Shown piece after piece: positions 1 to 6,215 of a DNA stretch of 37,983 nucleotides. Within the stretch, counting starts at the first letter, position 1, and every line of letters begins with the position of its first letter. A program made the translations under genes and the position numbers. The DNA is taken from NCBI GenBank assembly GCA_030529185.1, contig JAUMXI010000013.1, positions 1-37,983 on the forward strand, in the 5' to 3' direction. Below the pieces are notes generated by a model that was not told the origin of the DNA, made no database searches, and saw nothing but the letters and a program-made list of their open reading frames with translations. Source of the DNA: Flavobacteriaceae bacterium. GTDB taxonomy: Bacteria; Bacteroidota; Bacteroidia; Flavobacteriales; Weeksellaceae.

Positions 1-131
1 AAATCTATTCCCCCCCCCCCCATTTTTTTGAAAGGAAGAGCCTGTATTTCTCTCTTTTCATAAGAAAGCTGAAAAGATTTAAGAGCAAAATATAATTTTT
101 TAATGATGAAATCTTTAATTTTTTGAAACAT
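1..131 (-). CDS. 5' part of unidentified gene with G12 tract (partial)
   Basis: Reading leftward from an ATG at 131-129, an open frame continues to the window edge (about 43 codons seen), starting 12 bases after the tsaE stop, so it looks like the next gene of the nusB-yajC-tsaE group. The visible N-terminus is basic and aromatic (MFQKIKDF..., then KLYFALKSFQLSYEKRE). Codons 37-41 are ATG followed by a run of G; the tract is 12 G long (C12 at 10-21 on the plus strand). With 12 G the frame reads Met-Gly-Gly-Gly-Gly-Ile-Asp and stays open. With 11 G it reads Gly-Gly-Gly-Glu and then TAG. I do not recognise the protein, and too little is present to assign a family. The start and the coding status are inferred from the frame and spacing only. 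A sequencing error in the homopolymer is possible. Confidence 0.5.
   Translation of the reverse strand, partial: MFQKIKDFIIKKLYFALKSFQLSYEKREIQALPFKKMGGGGID
10..21. repeat. Homopolymer C12 (G12 on the minus strand)
   Basis: Twelve consecutive C, directly followed by ATTTTTTT, in an AT-rich genome. It lies inside the open frame read on the minus strand from 131. No other C or G run of comparable length was noticed in the window. Tracts like this are typical sites of slipped-strand mispairing in phase-variable genes. Confidence 0.9.
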
Positions 132-143
132 AAACTTTTTTAA

Positions 144-551
144 TTATTTAAATTCAATCTCTCTCTCTTCTAAATTATTAATAATCGTCATTGTGTGGTA
201 AGACAGCCCTTGTAATTCATTTTCGTAGATTTCCGGCCATTCAATGATGGAGAGGAAGCCTGTTTCTAAATACTCGTCCATTCCAATATCGAAAAGCTCT
301 TCAATTTTATTAATTCGGTATAAATCAAAATGAAAGACTTTTCCTTTTGGGGTTTGGTATTCATTGACTAGCGAATAAGTGGGCGAATTTACCTCGTCCT
401 CACTACCTAATTTTTTGAGTAAAAACTGGGAAAATGTAGTTTTCCCAGCTCCTAAATTCCCTTTGAGTAGAAGTATATTGTGCTTCAATAATGGGGTGAT
501 TTTTTCTACCAAAACCTCCCAATCTTGAAATTCTTTTACTTTAAAAGTCAT
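144..551 (-). CDS. tsaE: TsaE, ATPase of tRNA threonylcarbamoyladenosine synthesis
   Basis: Cytoplasmic P-loop ATPase that works with TsaB and TsaD to make the t6A modification at position 37 of ANN-decoding tRNAs. Visible motifs: Walker A GNLGAGKT at residues 31-38, the family signature SPTYS at about 56-60, FDLYRI at about 75-80 and IEWPE at about 103-107. At 135 residues it is normal length for the family. The ATG at 551 is 11 bases after the yajC stop, so tsaE is probably translated from the nusB-yajC-tsaE transcript. Family assignment is secure; operon membership is inferred from spacing. Confidence 0.95.
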   Translation of the reverse strand: MTFKVKEFQDWEVLVEKITPLLKHNILLLKGNLGAGKTTFSQFLLKKLGSEDEVNSPTYSLVNEYQTPKGKVFHFDLYRINKIEELFDIGMDEYLETGFLSIIEWPEIYENELQGLSYHTMTIINNLEEREIEFK

Positions 552-562
552 TTTTATTTCTT

Positions 563-844
563 TTATTCCTTATTTTCAGGGTATCTGCTTAGAGTGAGCT
601 CTCGCGAAATAGCTGCCAATTCTAATTTTAGCCTTCCAGAAAGCGTTTCTATAATTACACTGTCTTCTTCTATGGAAAACACTCGTCCGTGTATTCCTGC
701 AGTGGTCACCACCTTCATTCCTTGTTTTAAATTTTGCTGAAAAGTTCTTTCTTTCTTTTGTTTAGAAATTTGAGGTCTTATCATTAAGAAATAAAACACC
801 ACGAAAATCAGTAGCATTGGTGCAAATTGCTGTAAAACATCCAT
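563..844 (-). CDS. yajC: YajC, preprotein translocase accessory subunit
   Basis: Small inner-membrane protein associated with SecDF-YajC at the Sec translocon. The 93-residue sequence has one hydrophobic segment near the N-terminus (about residues 8-24, ending in the family signature FLMIRPQ), followed by a charged KQKKER stretch and a small cytosolic beta domain (GMKVVTTAGIHGRV). Size and layout match YajC. The gene sits 30 bases after nusB and 11 bases before tsaE on the same strand, consistent with an operon. The start is ATG at 844. Confidence 0.93.
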   Translation of the reverse strand: MDVLQQFAPMLLIFVVFYFLMIRPQISKQKKERTFQQNLKQGMKVVTTAGIHGRVFSIEEDSVIIETLSGRLKLELAAISRELTLSRYPENKE

Positions 845-874
845 TTTTTATGATTTTAAAATTAATAATTTTAG

Positions 875-1780
875 TTAAATTCTTTCGCTGTCTTTGGTAT
901 AACTATCCAAAATTCCATTAACGAAAATTTGAGATTTCCCCGTTGAAAAAACTTTGGAAATTTCCACATATTCATTGATGATGATTGGCGTTGCCGTAAG
1001 TGGGAAATTGTCCAACTCGGAAATAGCAGTCGTAAGGATAATTCTGTCCATCAAAGCGACTCTCTCCAAATCCCAATTTTCTAATCTTTCCTCTATTTTT
1101 TTCTCAATATCTTCCCAATGGTTTAGGGTTTCCATCAATAATTTTCGTGCAAAAGCTCTGTCTTCATCGTCTTTTATTGCCTGAACAAGCGTATGCGAGG
1201 GGGTGTTTTCTTTCATAAATCCAATGGTTTTTTGTACCATAGAATTAGCAATATGAAAACCATCTGCCCAAGAAATTTCCATAGAGCTCAAATGTTCGTG
1301 AAAGCTCTCATTTTCTGCAACATAACGCAAGAATATTTTCCCGATAAACTTTTGGTCTTCATCAAAGGAAAGTTCAGGATTGTTCATATAATCTTGAAAC
1401 AATTTACTGGCTTTAATTCTTTGGTAAGTTTTCACCAATAAATCATCGTGAATATCCCACATCAAATTCTTATGTTGAGAGGTAAAAGAGCGTCTTTCAT
1501 CGTTTTCTTCTAACAATTCAAAGACTTGATTTCGTATAAATTTTTGATTAGGATTAAGGTTTTCATCCGTTTTGATGAATTTATTTTTTCCAATTTCTAT
1601 TTGCATTTCCGCTACTCTTCGCAGGGCAATCAAGAAATTGAGTTGATAGACATAAAGATTTTGGATTTTATCCAAATCAGAAAACATATTCCTTTCCAAT
1701 ATCCCTTGGTTGATGGGGTTTTGCTCGTAAGAATAAAGTGTCTGAATAACTTTCTCGCGTATTTGTCTTCTTCCTAACAT
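875..1780 (-). CDS. nusB: NusB, transcription antitermination factor (long Bacteroidota form)
   Basis: NusB binds boxA RNA with NusE (ribosomal protein S10) and promotes antitermination at rRNA operons. The N-terminus MLGRRQIREKVIQTLYSYEQ is typical of NusB, and the C-terminal third (about residues 165-301, with LMDRIILTTAISELDNFP and INEYVEISKVFSTGKSQIFVNGILD) is the recognisable NusB fold. At 301 residues it is about twice the enterobacterial length because of a long central charged helical insertion, which is usual for Bacteroidota NusB. The ATG at 1780 lies about 22 bases after a TATCTTTG -7 box. It heads the minus-strand group with yajC and tsaE. Confidence 0.92.
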   Translation of the reverse strand: MLGRRQIREKVIQTLYSYEQNPINQGILERNMFSDLDKIQNLYVYQLNFLIALRRVAEMQIEIGKNKFIKTDENLNPNQKFIRNQVFELLEENDERRSFTSQHKNLMWDIHDDLLVKTYQRIKASKLFQDYMNNPELSFDEDQKFIGKIFLRYVAENESFHEHLSSMEISWADGFHIANSMVQKTIGFMKENTPSHTLVQAIKDDEDRAFARKLLMETLNHWEDIEKKIEERLENWDLERVALMDRIILTTAISELDNFPLTATPIIINEYVEISKVFSTGKSQIFVNGILDSYTKDSERI

Positions 1781-1802
1781 TTCAAAGAACTTTTATTTTC
1801 GG

Positions 1803-1810
1803 CAAAGATA
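1803..1810 (-). promoter_or_regulatory. -7 box for the nusB group
   Basis: TATCTTTG on the minus strand matches the Bacteroidota -7 consensus TAnnTTTG, with the nusB ATG 22 bases downstream. No TTG was found at the expected -33 position, so the assignment rests on the -7 box alone. Confidence 0.55.
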
Positions 1811-1890
1811 ATAAAATTCCTTTTCTGTTGAGAACTTTAATGAAATTTTGGCGATATTTTACTGAAAAAATCGATTTAATTTTTAATACT

Positions 1891-1898
1891 TATCTTTG
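1891..1898 (+). promoter_or_regulatory. -7 box for the glucosaminidase gene
   Basis: TATCTTTG matches TAnnTTTG and lies 21 bases before the ATG at 1920. An in-frame TTG codon at 1896-1898 is part of this box, so it cannot be the translation start if the promoter is real. Confidence 0.6.
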
Positions 1899-1919
1899 CA
1901 CAAATTAAATTTAAATATT

Positions 1920-2393
1920 ATGACAAACGAAATGAATTATTTAAAAGTAGTCTTCATAAGTTTATTTTTAAACTTTTCTTTTGCTCTCTATGGGCAACAA
2001 AAGCACCAGTACATCCAAGATAATAAGGATTTAGCCAATGAACTTTCGCAGAAATATGGCATTCCTTCAGCGATTATTCTCGGTGTTGCCTTTGTAGAAA
2101 CTGGAGGTGGAACAAGTAAAAATGCTAAAAATTCCAATAATCACTTTGGGATTGTTGGCAAAAACAAAAAATACAAATCAAAATACAAGAGTTTTAGCTC
2201 TAAAAGAGAAAGTTTTGAAGCGTTTTGTAAATTATTATCAAGAAAAAAATATTACGCAGAATTAAAAGGTAATGGAGATTACAAACTTTGGGTACAGGCG
2301 ATAGCAGGTGCGGGATATTCCACTCAGCCAAAGGAATGGATGCGAAGAGTGAATCTAATCATTGATAAATTTCAACTCTCCAAACAATCCTAA
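1920..2393 (+). CDS. Exported glucosaminidase-family peptidoglycan hydrolase (GH73-like)
   Basis: Probable N-acetylglucosaminidase acting on peptidoglycan glycan strands in the periplasm or at the surface. Starting from the ATG at 1920 the protein has 157 residues: a hydrophobic signal peptide (about residues 6-25, with a likely cut near LYGQQ), then the glucosaminidase domain with the presumed catalytic Glu60 in FVETGGG and the family signature NNHFGI about 15 residues later. The closing GYSTQPKEWMRRV is also typical. It is a minimal single-domain enzyme with no LysM or SH3 cell-wall-binding repeats. An upstream in-frame TTG at 1896 was rejected because it lies in the promoter -7 box. A plus-strand terminator follows it, so the downstream SGNH gene is probably transcribed separately. 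Confidence 0.85.
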   Translation: MTNEMNYLKVVFISLFLNFSFALYGQQKHQYIQDNKDLANELSQKYGIPSAIILGVAFVETGGGTSKNAKNSNNHFGIVGKNKKYKSKYKSFSSKRESFEAFCKLLSRKKYYAELKGNGDYKLWVQAIAGAGYSTQPKEWMRRVNLIIDKFQLSKQS

Positions 2394-2401
2394 ATTTTTA
2401 A

Positions 2402-2429
2402 CCTCAGATTAATGCTGAGGATTTTTTTT
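2402..2429 (+). terminator. Rho-independent terminator after the glucosaminidase gene
   Basis: Perfect 6-bp stem CCTCAG/CTGAGG (2402-2407 and 2415-2420) with a 7-base loop, then A and eight T, placed 8 bases after the stop. Confidence 0.85.
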
Positions 2430-2499
2430 ATGGCTTAGTTTTTGCAATTGTTCCAAAATAATTTAAATTCGCCATCTTAATAATTTAATAAAATTTTCA

Positions 2500-3822
2500 A
2501 TGAAGAATAAGAATTATAAAGTAGTTCTATTGGTTTTGAGCTGCTTTGGATTGTATTTGGCAGTGTCAGTCATTGCTTTGGTTTTTGATATTAAATGGGA
2601 ACCTTTGGAGAGAGTAAATTTGGTTTCGGAACTTTTCAAGACAAAAGAAAAAAATCCAGAAACAAAAGAGGAAACAAAGGAAATAACTGAAAATCTTGCA
2701 GGGGCTTCAAAACAAGATTTTAATTTGTATAAAAAACCTGAATTTATCACTAATTTCAGTGTTGATGAAACAATGGCAATGCCTCGTTTGGTAAAAAAAC
2801 TACACCAATTGAAAACTACAGGAAAGGGCAAAATCAGAATTGCCTATTTTGGGGATAGTATGATTGAAGGAGATTTGATGACGCAAACCTTCCGAAAACT
2901 GCTTCAGCAGGAATTTGGAGGTGCGGGAGTTGGTTATCTTCCAATGGCGTCTAATGTGGCTGGTTTTAGGCAATCGGCTACAATAAAGGCTTCTGGCTGG
3001 GCAGACACGCATTTTATGACCAAAGGAGCGAACAACCTTTATATTTCTGGACATATTTTCAAAAACGGAAGTGGCTCTTACCGAGATAATACCATACAAG
3101 ATTCTATTAATGTAGAAAAATCATTGATTTTTGGTCAGGCAGATAATGCTCAAATCAGCGTTAATAATAATTTTGTTCAATTAAATGGAAATCATTTAGT
3201 CAATAGAAAAGTACTGGTAAATGATTTAGAAAAGTCTATTAGGGTAGAAGCTCAAACATCTGTTCCAATTTATGGAGTGAGTTTTGAATCGGAAAATGGA
3301 GTGTTTGTAGATAACTTTTCTTTCAGAGGAATTACAGGGGTGGAATTGAATAAAATTGATGAAGATTTCTTAAAAGCCATTGATGAAGCCAATCATTACG
3401 ATTTGATAGTTTTTCAATATGGTGTGAATTTGCTTTTCAGACCGAAGGATACCAACTATTCGCATTATGATAAAGCCATTAGGCCAGTATTTGAGAAAAT
3501 GAAAAGAGCATTTTCAAAATCTGATTTCTTATTGATAAGCACGGCAGACAGAGCGTTTAGATATGGTGGAGAATACAAATCGGCGATAGGAATTCCGAAT
3601 TTGGTGGAACTTCAAGCAAAATTGGCTTTGGATAATGGCTTTGCTTTTTACAATCAATTTGAATCTATGGGAGGCGAAAACTCTATTATAAGATGGGCAA
3701 ATGAAAAACCAGCTTTGGCAAATAAAGATTATATCCATCCAAATCATAGAGGAGCAGAGGTCTTGGCAGAGAAATTATTCAACGCTTTGATGAAAGATTA
3801 CAAAAAATATCAATCTAAATAA
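2500..3822 (+). CDS. Membrane-anchored SGNH/GDSL hydrolase-like protein, partner of MBOAT acyltransferase
   Basis: 440 residues: a short cytoplasmic start, one transmembrane anchor (about 7-29), a Lys/Glu-rich linker (about 48-66) and a periplasmic SGNH-like domain. The GDS nucleophile motif (AYFGDSMIEGD) places Ser120, and the C-terminal catalytic pair is Asp410/His413 in KDYIHPNHRG. Families with this layout act as O-acetyl transferases or esterases on envelope glycans, as in alginate (AlgJ/AlgX) and peptidoglycan (PatB) O-acetylation. The stop at 3820-3822 is followed directly by the ATG of the MBOAT gene, so the two are almost certainly co-translated and functionally coupled. The substrate cannot be read from sequence. 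Direction (transfer or removal of acyl groups) is an inference from the pairing. Confidence 0.8.
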   Translation: MKNKNYKVVLLVLSCFGLYLAVSVIALVFDIKWEPLERVNLVSELFKTKEKNPETKEETKEITENLAGASKQDFNLYKKPEFITNFSVDETMAMPRLVKKLHQLKTTGKGKIRIAYFGDSMIEGDLMTQTFRKLLQQEFGGAGVGYLPMASNVAGFRQSATIKASGWADTHFMTKGANNLYISGHIFKNGSGSYRDNTIQDSINVEKSLIFGQADNAQISVNNNFVQLNGNHLVNRKVLVNDLEKSIRVEAQTSVPIYGVSFESENGVFVDNFSFRGITGVELNKIDEDFLKAIDEANHYDLIVFQYGVNLLFRPKDTNYSHYDKAIRPVFEKMKRAFSKSDFLLISTADRAFRYGGEYKSAIGIPNLVELQAKLALDNGFAFYNQFESMGGENSIIRWANEKPALANKDYIHPNHRGAEVLAEKLFNALMKDYKKYQSK

Positions 3823-5487
3823 ATGGAAAGATTAAAAGAATTTTGGGCAACATTTGACTGGAGTGCCTTTTTGCAACAATTTTTGTACGACAGCAAAAAT
3901 CCATTACTTTTTAATAATGGGTTTTTCGTGTATTTTTTTACACTTTTTATATTGTTGTTTTTTGCATTTAGAAATTATAGCAAAGCAAGAAGGTATATTT
4001 TCTGCTTGTTTTCGCTCTATTTTTTCTATAAGGCAAGTGGCTGGTTTGTATGGTTGGTGATTATTTCTGCGATTGTAGATTTTCGCCTCTCTAACGCTAT
4101 TTATGATGCCGATTCCAAGAAAAAGAAAAATATGTTGTTGATTTTTAGCATTGTTTTTAATCTTGGAATGCTGTTTTACTTTAAATATACCGATTTCTTT
4201 ATTGAAATTTCCAATTCATTATTCAGCACTGAATTTAATCCATTAAATTTGATTTTACCAATTGGGATTTCATTCTATACTTTTGAAAATCTGAGTTATA
4301 CGGTTGATGTTTATCGTGGAGAATTTAAACCTGCACGAAAATTTTCGGATTATTTGTTGTTCTTAGCATTCTTCCCAAAACTGATGATGGGACCAATCGT
4401 AAGGGCTCACGATTTCGTTCCGCAAATCAATCAACCGTATGTGATTTCAGAGCGAGATTTTGCCAAAGGATTTTTCCTGATTATCTCGGGGTTAATTAAA
4501 AAGTTGGTAATTTCCGATTACATCACTCTAAATATGGTGGATTATATGTTTGATAATCCATCGCTACACGCTGGGGTAGAAAATCTTTTTGCGGTGTATG
4601 GTTATGCAATGGTGATTTATTGTGATTTCAGTGGTTATAGCGAAATTGCTATCGGAATTGCCCTTTGGTTAGGCTTTAAAATTCCACCGAACTTTATGTC
4701 GCCTTATCAAAGTAAAAATATCACCGAATTTTGGAGAAGGTGGCACATATCCCTTTCCACTTGGTTAAAGGATTATTTGTATATTCCATTGGGCGGAAAT
4801 AGAAAATTCTCTTTGGCATCGTTTATTTTCGTGGGAGGATTTTTGGTAGGAGCGTTTTTAATTGGGGTTAAACTTTTCCAATTGTCTTATTTACAATCAC
4901 TAATGGTTGTTGGGATTTTGTTGCTTATTTTCATTATTCCTGCGATTATCACGAGAAATACGAAAGGAATTGCGGCGAATTTCAACCTTTTAACGACAAT
5001 GCTTTTAGGGGGATTTTGGCACGGAGCAAGTTGGAATTTTATCATCTGGGGAGCCATTCACGGGGTAGGTTTGGGCGTTCATAAAATTTGGATGTTGCTT
5101 ACTGGGAACGCATTTTCTGGATTTAACCAAAGCCGACCGTATAAAATAGTGATGGGGCTCATTACTTTCCATTTCGTTTGTTTCGGATGGATTTTCTTTA
5201 AGGCTGAGGATTTTGAAATTGCCACAGCGATGATTCATCAGATTATCTACAATTTTGATGCACCTTTATTTATTCCGTTTTTTGATAATTATAAAGGCGT
5301 ATTGGCGATGACGGCTATTGCAATGGCGTTGCATCTCATCCCTGATAATTTAGTGGATAAAGTTTTAGATAACAGAGCAAAACCATTTCCAATGAGAGTT
5401 TATATTGCGGTGTTTTTTGCCTTTTTGATTTTATATGGATATTTCAAATCGGCAGAACAAGTAATGCCTATTTACCTTCAATTCTAA
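3823..5487 (+). CDS. MBOAT-family membrane O-acyltransferase (AlgI/PatA/DltB type)
   Basis: Polytopic inner-membrane protein of 554 residues with about ten or more hydrophobic segments. It has the family block FWRRWHISLSTWLKDYLYIP with PLGGNRK after it (near residues 304-327), and the conserved catalytic histidine motif GGFWHGASWNF with His at about residue 400. These enzymes move acyl groups, usually acetyl, from a cytoplasmic donor across the membrane to a periplasmic acceptor or partner protein. The upstream SGNH gene ends exactly where this one begins, as in two-component alginate or peptidoglycan O-acetylation systems. No alginate or D-alanylation genes are visible nearby, so the acceptor polymer is unknown. 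A bidirectional terminator follows. Family assignment is firm; the pathway is inferred. Confidence 0.88.
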   Translation: MERLKEFWATFDWSAFLQQFLYDSKNPLLFNNGFFVYFFTLFILLFFAFRNYSKARRYIFCLFSLYFFYKASGWFVWLVIISAIVDFRLSNAIYDADSKKKKNMLLIFSIVFNLGMLFYFKYTDFFIEISNSLFSTEFNPLNLILPIGISFYTFENLSYTVDVYRGEFKPARKFSDYLLFLAFFPKLMMGPIVRAHDFVPQINQPYVISERDFAKGFFLIISGLIKKLVISDYITLNMVDYMFDNPSLHAGVENLFAVYGYAMVIYCDFSGYSEIAIGIALWLGFKIPPNFMSPYQSKNITEFWRRWHISLSTWLKDYLYIPLGGNRKFSLASFIFVGGFLVGAFLIGVKLFQLSYLQSLMVVGILLLIFIIPAIITRNTKGIAANFNLLTTMLLGGFWHGASWNFIIWGAIHGVGLGVHKIWMLLTGNAFSGFNQSRPYKIVMGLITFHFVCFGWIFFKAEDFEIATAMIHQIIYNFDAPLFIPFFDNYKGVLAMTAIAMALHLIPDNLVDKVLDNRAKPFPMRVYIAVFFAFLILYGYFKSAEQVMPIYLQF

Positions 5488-5510
5488 GTGAAGAAAAGAG
5501 TTATGCAAAT

Positions 5511-5544
5511 AAAAAAGGCATTGTCATTACACAATGCCTTTTTT
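5511..5544. terminator. Bidirectional terminator between the MBOAT and lipoprotein genes
   Basis: Stem GGCATTGT/ACAATGCC (5517-5524 and 5531-5538) with a 6-base loop, flanked by A6 on the left and T6 on the right, between two convergent genes. Confidence 0.9.
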
Positions 5545-5563
5545 ACTATTCTTAGACAAAAAA

Positions 5564-6001
5564 TTATTTTACTCTTTTTGCTACAGTAATAGATTTTTTA
5601 TCATTAGTTCCACTTGGGTCATATGTTTCATAAGAGATTTCATCTTCTCCTAATTTTACAACTTTAATAGCAAAAGTATAACCCTTGTGCTCTTCTGGTG
5701 ATACTACAACGAAAATTGCAGAGTCTACACCATTAAAAACATACTTTCCAGATCCCATAAGAGATTGCAACTCTTTACCTTCAGAAGTATAAGAGCCATC
5801 TGCATTAAGAGTGAAAGATCTGTTTTCTGCTGATACATCTTTTCCATCAACAGACGATAACTTCCAAGTTCCTAAAATACTTGGTGTTTTCTTTTCCTCA
5901 GGTTTTTGTTGATATGTTCTTGTACTATCATTATCTCTTGTACAAGATACAGCTCCTAATGTAGTTAAAGCAACTACCGCAAATAACAAAACTTTTTTCA
6001 T
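5564..6001 (-). CDS. Small lipocalin-like lipoprotein of unknown function
   Basis: 145 residues with a lipoprotein signal peptide: hydrophobic residues 4-16 and lipobox GAVSC with the lipidated Cys at 20, so it is probably attached to a membrane facing the periplasm. After a polar linker (DNDSTRTYQQKPEEKK) comes a compact beta-rich domain beginning ILGTWKLSSVDG and containing FTLNADGSYTSEGKEL. This is the pattern of lipocalin-like/META-type lipoproteins common in Flavobacteriia. It has its own consensus promoter (TTG-N19-TATATTTG) and ends at a bidirectional terminator, so it is probably monocistronic. No ligand or function can be assigned. Confidence 0.75.
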   Translation of the reverse strand: MKKVLLFAVVALTTLGAVSCTRDNDSTRTYQQKPEEKKTPSILGTWKLSSVDGKDVSAENRSFTLNADGSYTSEGKELQSLMGSGKYVFNGVDSAIFVVVSPEEHKGYTFAIKVVKLGEDEISYETYDPSGTNDKKSITVAKRVK

Positions 6002-6031
6002 CTCTATTGTATAATTTAATTAAACTTAGTG

Positions 6032-6061
6032 CAAATATATAATGTTTTTTTTATAAACCAA
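6032..6061 (-). promoter_or_regulatory. Consensus Bacteroidota promoter of the lipoprotein gene
   Basis: On the minus strand TTG (6061-6059) is separated by exactly 19 bases from TATATTTG (6039-6032), matching the -33/-7 arrangement. The ATG at 6001 follows after a leader of about 25 bases. Confidence 0.75.
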
Positions 6062-6070
6062 AATAAAACC

Positions 6071-6149
6071 TTAATATAATCAATGAATAGAAGCATAAGG
6101 AGAAGAAATGCAATCGCCTTTTATTTATCTATGCTATTGATTATATTAA
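6071..6149. repeat. Interrupted inverted repeat between lipoprotein gene and alaS
   Basis: TTAATATAATCAAT at 6071-6084 is the exact reverse complement of 6136-6149. Next to it, AGCATA (6092-6097) pairs with TATGCT (6130-6135), with a 7-base interruption on the left side only, and AAGG pairs with CCTT further in (6097-6100 and 6117-6120). The whole is a 79-bp hairpin-capable element lying between, not in, the two divergent promoters. It could be a small non-autonomous mobile element, a regulatory hairpin or a relic. Confidence 0.65.
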
Positions 6150-6179
6150 AATTCTATTATTTTTTTTCAAATATTTCCT

Positions 6180-6187
6180 TACTTTTG
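6180..6187 (+). promoter_or_regulatory. -7 box for alaS
   Basis: TACTTTTG matches TAnnTTTG and lies 28 bases before the alaS ATG. No TTG was found at -33. Confidence 0.5.
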
Positions 6188-6215
6188 CGACTTAAAATAA
6201 AGCGTTTTTGCTAAA

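Noticed and set aside
1896-1919. TTG-started N-terminal extension of the glucosaminidase
   Set aside because: The TTG is part of the TATCTTTG -7 box, and the ATG at 1920 gives a better signal peptide.
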